Shown: in pieces, positions 17,414-27,500 of the stretch
Layout: each line of letters opens with the position of its first letter
Numbering within the stretch: the first letter of the stretch is position 1
Assembly: GCA_966250325.1 (NCBI GenBank)
Contig: CBINGY010000003.1
Coordinates: 1-64,000, forward strand
DNA from: Jiulongibacter sp966250325
Lineage (GTDB): Bacteria > Bacteroidota > Bacteroidia > Cytophagales > Spirosomataceae
Direction: 5' to 3'
Length of the DNA: 64,000 nucleotides
Notes under the pieces: model-generated
The model's database searches: none
Seen by the model: only the letters and a program-made list of their open reading frames with translations
What the model was told of the DNA's origin: nothing
Position numbers and translations under genes: made by a program

Positions 17414-19237
17414 ATGAACACCTACTTCAGACTTCTCTCTTTTGCCGGTAAGCTCCGCAATTTTGTGATACCGTTTATGATCACTTCACTCATTTCTGCA
17501 GTGGCTGGGGTGCTTAATCTGGTTTTGATCAAACCTATGCTGGATATTCTTTTCGGGCAGGTAGGGGAAGATGCTCTTAGTGCAATGATGGTAAAACCGG
17601 CAGGACTAAACCCCATTGACTGGTTCAACTACTACTTTGCTCATTACTTTGATCAGGGTGGAAAGTTTGCAGCTCTTCAGTTTGTCTGTTTCTTTTTGGT
17701 AGCGGGCATTTTTATCACCAACCTTTTCAGATATCTGAGTAACCGCTTACTGGAGGGTTTTAAGGTGAATATGGTAGCCAATTTACGCCAGTCTATTTTT
17801 GACAAAACCCTACAACTGCATCTCGGTTTTTTCAGTAATGAACGTAAAGGAAACCTTATTTCACGGATTACCACCGATGTGCAGGAGGTAGAAAACAGCA
17901 TTGGGAATACGTTTTCTGCGGCTATAAAGGAATTCTTGTTGCTGCTGGGTTATCTGGTTGCTTTGTTTTATTTGTCGGTAAAGCTTACCTTGTTTTCCCT
18001 GATAGTTATTCCTATCACAGGCGGTTTTCTTGGATTTATCGTCAAACGCCTGCGAACAGATGCAAGCAAGGGCCAGAATAGGCTGGCAAATCTCATTTCA
18101 GTGATGGATGAGGCGTATGGTGGTATGCGGGTAGTTAAGGCTTTCGTGGCAGAGAAGTTTGTGGGAGACCGTTTCCGTGAGGAAAATCAGGGGTACAAGA
18201 AATCTATTTTTTCCTATGCCGTGAGGCGTGAGCTGGCCAATCCAGTTTCCGAAGTAATTGGTGTTACTATGGTGGCTTCACTGCTGTTGTTTGGCGGCAG
18301 CCTGGTGTTAAATGAGCAGGGTGGGATGGACGCCTCTACTTTTCTGGCCTACATAGCTCTTTTTTCTCAAGTGGTGCGGCCCGCCAAAGAAATAGCACAG
18401 GCTTTCTCAACTTCACAAAGAGGTATTGCTGCGGGAGAACGCATTCTGGAATTAATGAACCGAAATACTGAAATTGAAGACCAAGCAGGTGCTGAAAATC
18501 TGAAATCCTTTGAAAAATCAATAGATTTCAAAAATGTGTCTTTTGAATACGAGAAGGGAGTAAAAGTGCTGAGAGAGATTAATTTCAGTCTTTCCAAGGG
18601 AAAAACGATTGCCCTTGTGGGGCCATCTGGTGGAGGTAAATCCACACTGGCAGATCTGGTCCCTCGTTTTTACGATCCCACAGAAGGAAGTATCGAGATA
18701 GATGGCCATGATTTGCGAAATGTGTCACAGGATTCACTACGTAATCTGATGGGAATAGTAACTCAGGAAGCCATTCTTTTTAATGATACTATATTTGAAA
18801 ATATCACCTTTGGTATAGCTGCCACACTCGAGGAAGTAGAAAAGGCCGCCCGAATAGCGAATGCCCATGCTTTTATCATGGAGCAGCCAAACGGGTATCA
18901 GACGGTGATAGGAGACCGGGGTGCCAAACTCTCAGGTGGTCAAAGACAGCGTATTTCTATTGCCCGGGCCATTCTGCAAAATCCACCTATATTAATTCTG
19001 GACGAAGCCACTTCTGCCCTGGACACTGAATCTGAAAAATTAGTGCAGGATGCCCTCACGCATTTAATGGAAAACCGCACCACCCTGGTGATAGCCCACC
19101 GCCTAAGCACAATACAAGCGGCAGATGAAATACTGGTGATACAGAACGGGCAGATAGTGGAGCGGGGTAATCACTCCTCCCTTCTGGAAAATGAAAATGG
19201 AATTTACAGGAAACTGGTGGAGCTGCAGGAGATGTGA
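17414..19237 (+). CDS. ABC exporter, MsbA/lipid-flippase type (permease-ATPase fusion)
   Basis: The ATG at 17414 gives a 607-residue half-transporter; an upstream TTG at 17375 would add 13 unconvincing residues. An N-terminal six-helix ABC transporter domain (~15-320) is followed by the nucleotide-binding domain: Walker A GPSGGGKST, Q-loop MGIVTQEAILFNDT, signature LSGGQRQRISIARA, Walker B ILILDEATSALD, and the switch His in VIAHRLST. It is homologous to MsbA, the lipid A flippase, and is the best candidate for that job here, but other lipid or drug exports cannot be excluded. It is divergent from the unknown lipoprotein operon. Confidence 0.9.
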   Translation: MNTYFRLLSFAGKLRNFVIPFMITSLISAVAGVLNLVLIKPMLDILFGQVGEDALSAMMVKPAGLNPIDWFNYYFAHYFDQGGKFAALQFVCFFLVAGIFITNLFRYLSNRLLEGFKVNMVANLRQSIFDKTLQLHLGFFSNERKGNLISRITTDVQEVENSIGNTFSAAIKEFLLLLGYLVALFYLSVKLTLFSLIVIPITGGFLGFIVKRLRTDASKGQNRLANLISVMDEAYGGMRVVKAFVAEKFVGDRFREENQGYKKSIFSYAVRRELANPVSEVIGVTMVASLLLFGGSLVLNEQGGMDASTFLAYIALFSQVVRPAKEIAQAFSTSQRGIAAGERILELMNRNTEIEDQAGAENLKSFEKSIDFKNVSFEYEKGVKVLREINFSLSKGKTIALVGPSGGGKSTLADLVPRFYDPTEGSIEIDGHDLRNVSQDSLRNLMGIVTQEAILFNDTIFENITFGIAATLEEVEKAARIANAHAFIMEQPNGYQTVIGDRGAKLSGGQRQRISIARAILQNPPILILDEATSALDTESEKLVQDALTHLMENRTTLVIAHRLSTIQAADEILVIQNGQIVERGNHSSLLENENGIYRKLVELQEM

Positions 19238-19301
19238 ACCTTTACCAATTCAGAAAAGTGAGTTGGGACGAGATTTATAACTTCGAATAAGCAAATCAAA
19301 T

Positions 19302-19415
19302 TTACTCCTGCTTCGACTTCTTTAACTTTTTCTCCTGCTTTTCTGCCTTCTTTTCCTTCGGAGATTTCAGGGCCTCTTTTTTGACAGTTTTTTGAGCATT
19401 CTTACCCTTTGCCAT
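19302..19415 (-). CDS. Small Lys-rich basic protein (37 residues)
   Basis: An ATG-to-TAA frame of 38 codons lies 51 bp downstream of rlmF on the same strand. The product begins MAKGKNAQK and is extremely basic: 16 of 37 residues are Lys and there is no aromatic residue. The second half has alternating KEKK / EKQEKK / KKSKQ runs that would form a charged helix. The composition resembles the N-terminal extension of the cold-shock protein encoded at 33375 (MAKSQETFSKKEKEKKK). It may bind RNA, DNA or ribosomes; no family is recognised. It is too short for routine ORF calling, and the coding status is inferred from composition, clean start and stop, and position. Confidence 0.55.
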   Translation of the reverse strand: MAKGKNAQKTVKKEALKSPKEKKAEKQEKKLKKSKQE

Positions 19416-19466
19416 ATTTGTATCGCTCTCTGAGCGGTTATTTTTGAGCAAGGTAAAAACTAAAAT

Positions 19467-20372
19467 CTATATTTTTTCAGCAAGCCAAACTTTTTGATTT
19501 TCAGAATCTTTAAAGGTCCAAGCCACCGCCCGGCTCACCTTGTTTCCAACCGGCATTTCGAGAGTTTTTACTTCGTTTACGCCCGATTTTTCCAGCGTTT
19601 TATAAAGTCCTCTCAGGTTTTCTTTTTTTGATACGAGTGTTGAAAACCAAAGCACCTGATCTTTGAAAAACCTGCTTTGGAAAGCTATGTCATTAATAAA
19701 TTTCTTTTCACCACCGATACACCAAAGCTCGTGATTTTGACCACCAAAATTTCTTCGGTCTGATTTCAGGTTCAGGTTTTTTAATTTTCGGTCTGTGGTT
19801 TCTTCTGCCTCAGCGGCAGATTCAAAGAAGGGAGGATTACAAAACATCAGATGGTAATAGTCACTTTCACCCACTACCCCGCGAAAAATATCCCGTGGAT
19901 TGGATTGATGTCTGATTTCAATTTTTCCCCTTAGTGCAGTGTTCTTATCCACGATATCTTTGGCATTTTGCAGGGCTTTTTCATCAATTTCAGATGCGGT
20001 AAAATTCCAGCCGTATTCCATGACTCCCAGGATAGGATAAATGCAATTAGCACCTGTTCCGATATCGAGACAGCGAACCTCGGAACCTGCCACTTGTGGT
20101 GCAGTTTCTTTCAGAAGGTCTGCCAGGTGATGAATGTATTCAGCTCTACCTGGAATGGGCGGGCACAGGTAGCCTTCAGGAATATCCCAGAAATTTAAAT
20201 CGTAATAGTTCCTCAGCAGGGTTTTATTAAGAACTTTGACAGCCTGTGGATGGGCGAAATCAATGCTTTTATCTCCATTATTAATCTTTATTAAGAAGTT
20301 CTTTAATACGGGTTCCTGGGTAAGCAGTTGCTTAATGGGGTATTTTCCCGAATATTTGTTTTTGGGATGCAT
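19467..20372 (-). CDS. rlmF: 23S rRNA (adenine(1618)-N6)-methyltransferase RlmF
   Basis: A 301-residue cytoplasmic enzyme that uses S-adenosylmethionine to methylate A1618 of 23S rRNA. The N-terminal KNKYSGKYPIKQLL segment and IPEGYLCPPIPGRAEYIHHLADLL are hallmarks of RlmF. The SAM-binding region is CLDIGTGANCIYP, and the catalytic motif is NPPFF (MFCNPPFFES). Length matches the family. It is 58 bp downstream of the YcxB-like gene on the same strand, with the small Lys-rich ORF behind it. Confidence 0.93.
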   Translation of the reverse strand: MHPKNKYSGKYPIKQLLTQEPVLKNFLIKINNGDKSIDFAHPQAVKVLNKTLLRNYYDLNFWDIPEGYLCPPIPGRAEYIHHLADLLKETAPQVAGSEVRCLDIGTGANCIYPILGVMEYGWNFTASEIDEKALQNAKDIVDKNTALRGKIEIRHQSNPRDIFRGVVGESDYYHLMFCNPPFFESAAEAEETTDRKLKNLNLKSDRRNFGGQNHELWCIGGEKKFINDIAFQSRFFKDQVLWFSTLVSKKENLRGLYKTLEKSGVNEVKTLEMPVGNKVSRAVAWTFKDSENQKVWLAEKI

Positions 20373-20430
20373 TGATCAAATTTCATATCAGTAATAATGG
20401 CCCTTATCTGCCATTTTGTGTAAAGGCCGA

Positions 20431-20928
20431 TTAGGAAACGCCAGCTAACCTTTTTAATTTAAGAAAGTCCTCATCTTTAAAAACTTTGCGGGAAATAATA
20501 TAGGCCGAGTTTTTGGATTGAAAAATCAAGATAACATCTTTATTAATTTTTATTGGTTTAGGTGCAAACCAACGGGTGCTAGAATTCCAGGTCTCACCAG
20601 TTGCTGAAATTCCTGATGAGTCAAAAACGAATTCAATGGTTTCTGTAATTGAGCTCTGGTTTTTGAATAACTTATTGGCTTGAATTTTTGGCAAAATAAT
20701 AAAGTAAAAATTAAATCCTAGACCAAGAATGATGATAGGAATGTTGTCTCCTAAATTAATTTCACCCGATATTTTGTAGTTGCTAGCTATTGAAAAAATA
20801 CCAATTAAGCAGAATACTATACCTATAATTCGTAAAGTAATCATGCTTGGATTGGAAGTAAGTAATTTTAAGCCATTTGTAAGCTCCTTTTCTGTAAGCT
20901 TTGAGACTACTCTTAGTTCTTCATTCAT
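20431..20928 (-). CDS. YcxB-like membrane protein
   Basis: A 165-residue protein with two closely spaced transmembrane helices (~33-50 and ~66-83). A soluble C-terminal half of the YcxB type follows (VFDSSGISATGETWNSSTRWFAPKPIKINKDVILIFQSKNSAYIISRKVF), with the typical ending FLKLKRL. Function unknown; family members are poorly described. The sequence is locally AT-rich compared with its neighbours, which could mean recent acquisition or simply relaxed codon use. Confidence 0.75.
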   Translation of the reverse strand: MNEELRVVSKLTEKELTNGLKLLTSNPSMITLRIIGIVFCLIGIFSIASNYKISGEINLGDNIPIIILGLGFNFYFIILPKIQANKLFKNQSSITETIEFVFDSSGISATGETWNSSTRWFAPKPIKINKDVILIFQSKNSAYIISRKVFKDEDFLKLKRLAGVS

Positions 20929-20997
20929 TATTTAAGAATATGGCTTGAAAGTACTGATATTAGTCTAAAATGCTACAAAACCAGTTATCAAAAAAAT

Positions 20998-21029
20998 AAG
21001 GACTTTCCTACTGATTTAGAAAAGCCCTT
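20998..21029 (-). terminator. Terminator downstream of the DUF2911 gene
   Basis: An 11-bp stem including two G-U pairs (AAGGACTTTCC with GAAAAGCCCTT) and a 10-nt loop. On the minus strand it is followed by ATTTTTTT. It begins 24 bp past the DUF2911 stop codon. Confidence 0.8.
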
Positions 21030-21052
21030 ATGGGTTCAAAGTGAGTGTTCTT

Positions 21053-21877
21053 TCAATTAAGGCTCTTAATCAAAGCCTCGTTCAATCTCACGTAGTCCAT
21101 ATTGCCGGCTTTCTTTGCCAGATCCATTGAAGTTTTTGCTGCAGCCAGGGCATTTGCCTTGTTACCTGATTTCGCCTCCACTTTGGCCAGCAGATGGCGT
21201 ACCCAATACGCATCTGGTTGAGCATCAGCCGCCTTTTTTGCCCACTCCAGGGTTTTGTTGATATCTTTTCCGTTTTCGAAGTAGTAGCTCGCTGCCGCGA
21301 AATAAGGTTTATTATCCTTATTCATCACGTTATCGATCTGCGACATGATCTCAGAGTCAATATCAGCCTTTACCGTGAAAGTAGCCGCTGTTTTTTCCCA
21401 AAGGAATGAGACATCTGCTGAGTTACTGCTTAAGTTATCAATCACGATGGTAAATGTTTCAAAGTCGAAAGGCATTTCCATGGTCTCTGCCGTAACCGTA
21501 GCAATTACATCAGAATCTTTAAAATTGAAAACACTGCTGCTTTCTTTGCAGAGCATTACCTGCCAGCTGCCTTGTGCAGGAATCGTGATGATTGAGTAGG
21601 TTCCGGCCTTAACTGCTTTACCGCCTATGCTTACATCCTGACCGAATTTGATGGTAGTGGCACCGTTTGCTCCGGTACGCCATTTCTCTCCGTAGGGCAC
21701 CAATGCTCCGAAGATTTTGCGACCTTTCATAGATGGTCTTGAGTAATTGACCTCAATGCTCGAAAGGGCAAATTCCTGTTTGATTGTTTGAGATGGACTG
21801 GCAGATGGCGTTTTCAGATTTTGTGCCGAAACTGCCAGAGACAGGAAGAAGGAAAGACAAAGGACTAATTTTTTCAT
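21053..21877 (-). CDS. DUF2911 domain secreted protein with C-terminal TPR-like segment
   Basis: A 274-residue protein with a signal peptide (~1-18, ending VSAQ). Residues ~25-170 are DUF2911 (VNYSRPSMKGRKIFGALVPYG, EKWRTGANGATTIKFGQDV, AGTYSIITIPAQGSWQVML), an uncharacterised Bacteroidota family. Residues ~195-270 form two or three TPR-like helices (ALEWAKKAADAQPDAYWVRHLLAKVEAKSGNKANALAAAK). It is monocistronic: a TATCTTTG element lies 27 bp upstream of the start and a strong terminator lies downstream. Confidence 0.88.
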   Translation of the reverse strand: MKKLVLCLSFFLSLAVSAQNLKTPSASPSQTIKQEFALSSIEVNYSRPSMKGRKIFGALVPYGEKWRTGANGATTIKFGQDVSIGGKAVKAGTYSIITIPAQGSWQVMLCKESSSVFNFKDSDVIATVTAETMEMPFDFETFTIVIDNLSSNSADVSFLWEKTAATFTVKADIDSEIMSQIDNVMNKDNKPYFAAASYYFENGKDINKTLEWAKKAADAQPDAYWVRHLLAKVEAKSGNKANALAAAKTSMDLAKKAGNMDYVRLNEALIKSLN

Positions 21878-21903
21878 TGCTAAGAATTAGATTTTTAATG
21901 GGT

Positions 21904-21911
21904 CAAAGATA
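21904..21911 (-). promoter_or_regulatory. Candidate -7 element for DUF2911 gene (TATCTTTG)
   Basis: Full match to TAnnTTTG on the minus strand, 27 bp upstream of the start codon. Confidence 0.5.
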
Positions 21912-22003
21912 GGCAATTGACAGTAATTCCAGGACTGGCATTGCACTAAGCCTTCATTAAATTTTTCCTTGTCTTTCCTGAAAAATTATTGATATCAAAG
22001 GGT

Positions 22004-22492
22004 TTATTCTGCTCTTTCGAAAATCAGATACGTGCCCCCGTCTCTTGGGTGACTATCTGGTTTTCTGAAATTTCCAATGAGCAGCTTTCCTTCCTCATTT
22101 ATTGCCAGCTCTGCAGCTGAACTTAAAAAATCAAAATAGCGGGTTTCGCAGGCCATGAGTTCGGGCGGGCCGGCCATTTTAGTGCTTCCCAGTGCACTTA
22201 TTTCTACCAGCGTGGTGCTTCCGTCCTTAAATTTCAGTGACCCGAAATAGCTGTTTACTGTAGATTTGCCACTTAGTGTATATCCATCACTTTCTTTCTT
22301 GATATTCAAGGTGATGGGTTTAACTTCACCGGCTTCCCATCCGCATGGCGAATCATACGCATCGCTCAGAAAAACCTGTTTCAAAATCCAGTCGCCCTCC
22401 AGATCTGACGATGCGTTGACCTGAGCTGTTTCGCATGTCTGTAGAAAACTCATTGTTAGTATTCCTGCTCCAAGGATCAATTTGCTTATCAT
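22004..22492 (-). CDS. META-domain-like lipoprotein
   Basis: A 162-residue protein with an N-terminal hydrophobic leader and lipid-attachment Cys20 (FLQTC). The body (LEGDWILKQVF, YTLSGKSTVNSYFGSLKFKDGSTTLVEISALGSTKMAG, ACETRYFDFLSSAAELAINEEGKLLI) shows the heat-shock/HslJ META pattern: a small beta domain with a conserved N-Y-G segment and acidic closing strand. Likely envelope function; not further assignable. It lies between the DUF2911 and ABC exporter genes on the same strand, with separate spacing. Confidence 0.75.
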   Translation of the reverse strand: MISKLILGAGILTMSFLQTCETAQVNASSDLEGDWILKQVFLSDAYDSPCGWEAGEVKPITLNIKKESDGYTLSGKSTVNSYFGSLKFKDGSTTLVEISALGSTKMAGPPELMACETRYFDFLSSAAELAINEEGKLLIGNFRKPDSHPRDGGTYLIFERAE

Positions 22493-22571
22493 ATATGTAG
22501 GTTCAGTTTTCTGCTAGAATGCAAAAAAAGGAAAGAAGGTTGGTTTTCCCATTGACAAAAAGCAGAATCAG

Positions 22572-24407
22572 TTATTGATACCCGGCGGCCTGTAAAGAAA
22601 ACAGCTCACTATACAGTAATTTGTTTCGCATAAGCTCTTCATGCGTGCCTATTTCAAGTAGTGCCCCGTTTTTGAGTACCAGTATGCGGTCGGCCATTCT
22701 CACGGTGCTAAACCGGTGAGAAATGATGATGGCTGTTTTGCCCTGGGTGAGGCCAATAAACCGCTGGAAGGCTTCGTACTCGGCCCGGGCGTCAAGAGCC
22801 GAGGTGGGTTCATCCAGAATCAGAATTTCTGCATTTTTCATGTAGGCCCGGGCCAATGCTATTTTTTGCCACTGGCCGCCAGATAACTCTTTTCCCTGGG
22901 CAAAACGCTTGCCGAGCTGCTGATTTAGACCTTTGGGAAGTTGATTTAAAACTTCGGAGGCCAAACTAAGAGAGGCTGCATTTTCAATACGTGTTTCGTT
23001 TTCTATTTCATTGATTTTTCCTACCGCAATGTTTTCACGGGTAGTGAGTTCATATTTGACAAAATCCTGGAAAATGACTCCGAAGTATTGTTGGTATTGG
23101 TCTTTTTTGTACTTTTTGATATCCATTCCATCCAGAAGAATTTCTCCTTCAGTGGGGTCATAGAACCTCAGAATAAGTTTGATCAAGGTGGTTTTGCCGG
23201 CACCGTTTTCCCCCACAAAGGCCAGTTTTTCTCCCGCTTTCAGATCAAAACTTATGTTCCGGATCACCCATTGATCAGATTTGGGGTATTTGAAACCTAC
23301 ATTTCTGAGCTGAAGACCTGTTTTCATTTTTTGAGGAAGATCAATCAGATCTTTTTCAGAAGAATCATTTGTACTGAGATCAAGAAAGTCGAAATAATCT
23401 CCCAAATAGAGGGCCGACTCCGTGATGTATGTAAACCTGGTGAAAAAGCCTTGTAGTTTGGTTCTGAGCCTGTTAAAAGAACCCGACAGAAATGTGAGAT
23501 CTCCAATACTCAGGACACCCGAAACGGTTCTGAGAATGATAAGCAGATAAGCTCCGTAGTAGGCTGATGTGCTCAGTATACTAAATCCTGAACCCCACAG
23601 AGCTCTTTTAGCTGAAAGTGCTCTTGAAGCCAGGTAATAACGGTTTGATAACTCGCTGAAACGTTCTGCCAGATACCCGGAAAGGCCGAAAAGCTTTACT
23701 TCTTTGGCTGTAACATCGCTGGCTCCCGCGTAGCGAAGGTAGTCGAGTTCCCGGCGTTCGGGTGTCCAGCTACGGGTAAGGGAATAGCTGGTGCCGCTGA
23801 ATTTGATTTCATTAATTACGGTAGGCACCACAGAAATAACAAGTAGCAGAATAAGCCAGGGCTCAAATGCAACGATACCTGCCAGTAGTGAAATAATGAC
23901 AATCACATCCTGAGCCTGCGTGAGTACATTTGACATCAATCCGATACGACTGGTTGTTTGTTGACGGGCACGCTCCAGTTTATCGTAAAACTCGCTGTCT
24001 TCCAGCTGTTCAAGGTCAAGTTCAGCGGTTTTTCTGATCAATTCTACCGATGATGCGTTGGCATAGCGGTCTCCCAGCAGACCGTCGGTGTAACTGATAG
24101 CCCTGCTCAGGAGATCAGATAAAATAGCCAGACCAAACTCCAGAGCAATATATATCCACAGGAGATGAAAGTTTTTGACCTCCTGATTCATTTGTAAAAT
24201 CACCTCGTCAATGATTTTCTTGCCGGTCCAGAGCATGGCCAGAGGGATAAAGGCATCGGCAAAGCGGCAGCTGAGATTAACAAGAAAAAGTGAAGGACTG
24301 ATATTCCAGATACGTCCAAAAAACCGTGGGATAAATTTCAATGAGCTGATATTTTCAAAGAAATTGATCTTTTTTGGTTCCAGTTTCTGAAGGGGCGGGC
24401 GGGGCAT
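22572..24407 (-). CDS. ABC transporter, permease-ATPase fusion (exporter)
   Basis: A 611-residue half-transporter. The N-terminal membrane domain (~35-330) is rather divergent from the MsbA-type exporter at 17414. The ATPase part has Walker A GENGAGKTT, Q-loop YFGVIFQDF, signature LSGGQWQKIALARAY, Walker B ILILDEPTSALD, and the switch His in IIISHRFST. Its QxxDF-type Q-loop and LSGGQWQK signature occur in exporters of antibiotics, peptides and bacteriocins, but no partner gene is near. Substrate unknown. Confidence 0.88.
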   Translation of the reverse strand: MPRPPLQKLEPKKINFFENISSLKFIPRFFGRIWNISPSLFLVNLSCRFADAFIPLAMLWTGKKIIDEVILQMNQEVKNFHLLWIYIALEFGLAILSDLLSRAISYTDGLLGDRYANASSVELIRKTAELDLEQLEDSEFYDKLERARQQTTSRIGLMSNVLTQAQDVIVIISLLAGIVAFEPWLILLLVISVVPTVINEIKFSGTSYSLTRSWTPERRELDYLRYAGASDVTAKEVKLFGLSGYLAERFSELSNRYYLASRALSAKRALWGSGFSILSTSAYYGAYLLIILRTVSGVLSIGDLTFLSGSFNRLRTKLQGFFTRFTYITESALYLGDYFDFLDLSTNDSSEKDLIDLPQKMKTGLQLRNVGFKYPKSDQWVIRNISFDLKAGEKLAFVGENGAGKTTLIKLILRFYDPTEGEILLDGMDIKKYKKDQYQQYFGVIFQDFVKYELTTRENIAVGKINEIENETRIENAASLSLASEVLNQLPKGLNQQLGKRFAQGKELSGGQWQKIALARAYMKNAEILILDEPTSALDARAEYEAFQRFIGLTQGKTAIIISHRFSTVRMADRILVLKNGALLEIGTHEELMRNKLLYSELFSLQAAGYQ

Positions 24408-24510
24408 TTATCGATAATTGTTCACTATCGAAACAGGAACAGCCCTGCAAAAATTCGTTTTTTCAGGTGCCACCTTACGAAACCGGAACTTCCAATTAAA
24501 ATTGACTCCC

Positions 24511-24518
24511 TACTTTTG
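24511..24518 (+). promoter_or_regulatory. Candidate -7 element for the GH13 gene (TACTTTTG)
   Basis: Full match to TAnnTTTG, 21 bp upstream of the GTG start. Confidence 0.45.
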
Positions 24519-24538
24519 AATTTATTAAAATCTTCAGA

Positions 24539-27500
24539 GTGAAAAGATTCATTGTAATTGCCTGTATAGTTCTTCAGCAAACGGCAATCGCCCAGATTGT
24601 GAAAATCAACCCCTCATCCGCCGGCAGCGAGGAGGGACTCGAAATTATTTTTGATGCTAAACAGGGAACCGCAGGGCTGGTGGGTGCCACATCGGTTTAT
24701 ATGCATTCGGGGGTAGTTATCGCCTCTCCTGCAGGAACCTCCTGGGAATATGTGAAGGGCAACTGGGGCAAAGATGATGGTCTCGGGAAGATGACCAAAG
24801 TGCCGGGTCAAACAGACGTATGGTCAATCAAGCTGAGTAGCATAAGGGCTTATTACGGCATTCCCGAAGCAATTACCGTTTTCAGACTGGCCATGGTTTT
24901 CAGAAATGCGGATGGCTCTAAGGAAGGGAAGGGGAATCCGGGCAATTTTTCAGGAGGAGTTGTAGCTGCAAACCGGGATATATTTATAGATCTGAATGTC
25001 AAAAATTACGTCCAACTTTTAGCTCCTGTTGAAAATGAGTTATTCATTCAGAAAGGTGCTTCTATTCCTGTCAAGATACAGGCCTCAGGGCAGGCAAATG
25101 AACTCAGTTTTCTTGTTGACTCCGGTAAGGGTTTTGAGCTTGTTTCTGAGCAGGAAAATGCCCGAACTCTTGACTACAATTTTGAAGTAACGCATAGTGG
25201 AAAGTTTGTCTTTAAGGTTCAGGCGGTGTTTGAACAAGATACGGTGCTCTTAATCAAAGATATCCGAATCAATCAGTTACGATCTGTATTCACCAAAGAA
25301 CTTCCCGAAGGTATTCGAAAAGGCATAAATTACACGAGTGATCCTGGCAAGGTAGTGTTGGTGCTGGAGGCCCCCGGAAAAGATTTTGTTTATGCAGTAG
25401 GGGACTTTTCTGACTGGGAACCCAAAGATGATTTCCTGATGAATAAGACGCCCGATGGCGAGCTCTTCTGGTTGGAGCTTGAAGGCCTTGAGGCAGGGAA
25501 AGAGTATGTGTTTCAATACTGGGTTAACGGAACGATCAAGATCGGAGATCCTTATGCCGACAAAGTAGCCGACCCCTGGAACGACGGGTTCATACCTTCT
25601 GAGGTTTATCCCGATCTCCCTCCATACGTAAGGCAAGAGTTTGGTGTGGCCTCGGTGCTTCAGACCGGGCAGCAGCCTTTTATTTGGGCTGAAAGCGAGA
25701 AGAACTTTGTACGGCCAGATAAGAATAATCTGATTATCTATGAGTTACTCGTTCGGGATTTTATGGGCTCTCATCATTACCGGGACCTGACAGATACTTT
25801 AACTTATCTGAAACGTCTGGGAGTAAACGCTATTGAGCTTATGCCTATCATGGAGTTTGAGGGAAATGAGAGCTGGGGGTATAATCCGTCCTATTTCTTT
25901 GCTCCGGATAAATATTACGGAAGCAAAAATGAGTTAAAAAAATTTATCGAAGAGGCTCACAAACAGGGTTTTGCCGTTATTCTCGATATGGTTCTAAACC
26001 ACGCTTTTGGTCAGAATTCCCTGGTTAAAATGTATTGGGATGCCCCCAATAACCGACCCTCAGCAGATAATCCCTGGTTTAATCAGGAAGCCACTCACCC
26101 TTTTAATGTAGGATACGATTTCAATCACGAGAGTTCTTACACGAAGGCTTTTGTCGATTCTGTAAATCGTTACTGGCTCAGCGAATATCATTTTGATGGC
26201 TATCGGTTTGATCTGTCGAAAGGTTTTACTCAGAGACAGAATTCCGATGTGGGCCGGTGGTCTGCACGGGATGATTCCCGGATAGCCCTGCTGAAGCGTA
26301 TGGCCACCAAAATCTGGGAAGCCGATTCAAAGGCTTATGTAATACTTGAACACTTCGCAGACGCCTCTGAGGAAAATGAATTGAGAGCGGCGGGTATGCT
26401 TACCTGGGGAAATGACAATCATGATTTTGCCAATCTTATGAAAGGTAATACCAATGTAACACTTACCGGAACAGATGATGCCAATCGTGTAAGTTATATG
26501 GAAAGCCATGATGAGCAGCGGCAAATGTTTTTGGCAAAGAACGCCTCTGTGGCTCTCAAATCTACCTACGATCCACGTATTGAGTACATTGCTCTTAACA
26601 GACTCAAACTCATGGCGGCTTTTTTTTATACTCAGCCCGGGCCAAAAATGATGTGGCAGTTTCAGGAGCTTGGCTATGACATCGATATTAATTTTAACGG
26701 ACGGGTGGGAAATAAACCTCTGGTTTGGGGTGCTGGAAGCCTGAACTATTATACCGAAGCCGAGCGGCAAAAACTGTATAAAACCCATGCAGCCATTATC
26801 CATCTGGTAAATGAAAACCGAAAGGTTTTTTCTGAAGGACAGTTAACCAGGAATATGAATTCACCTGTAAAGTCGCTCACGTATAATCACGAGGTTATGA
26901 AAGTTTCCGTTTTGGGAAATTTTGATATCCGGAATGCGGAAGCAAACTATACATTTCCTCAAAATGGCTGGTGGTATGATTACTTTCAAAATGACTCCAT
27001 TCAGGTAACCGGTCCGGTAAAATTTGAGCTATCGCCGGGAGAGTTTCATTTATTTACTTCAGTAAAACAGCCCAGGACTGAGGATAGTCTTATAACCTTT
27101 TTCGAAGCACGTGATACGCTCATCGTTCGTTCACCTGTGGTATGGGCCACACCCGAAAAGTTTGACAAGAACACCACCGTAACGTTTACGTTTGACGCAG
27201 AACAGGCAGATGCTGCCGGTACTGCGGGGCTCCTTGGAGCAGACAAAGTTTATATGCATGCCGGTATTATTACGAGCTCAGAAAATGGAACAGACTGGCA
27301 GCATGTAGTGGGAAACTGGGGCAAAGATGATGGCGTGGGACGCATGACCCGCGTACAGGGTACCAATACCTGGGAAATTACGCTCAGGCCACGTGATTAC
27401 TTCAAGTCTGTGCCAGCCAGTGCCACCTGGTATCGTATGGGAATGGTTTTCAGAAATGCAGATGGAACCCGGGAAGGTAAGGGGATGGGAGGTAGTGATC

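Noticed and set aside
22572..24407. Bacteriocin or antibiotic export cluster around the second ABC transporter
   Set aside because: No precursor peptide, modification enzyme or accessory protein lies nearby, and the neighbours are ordinary lipoprotein genes.
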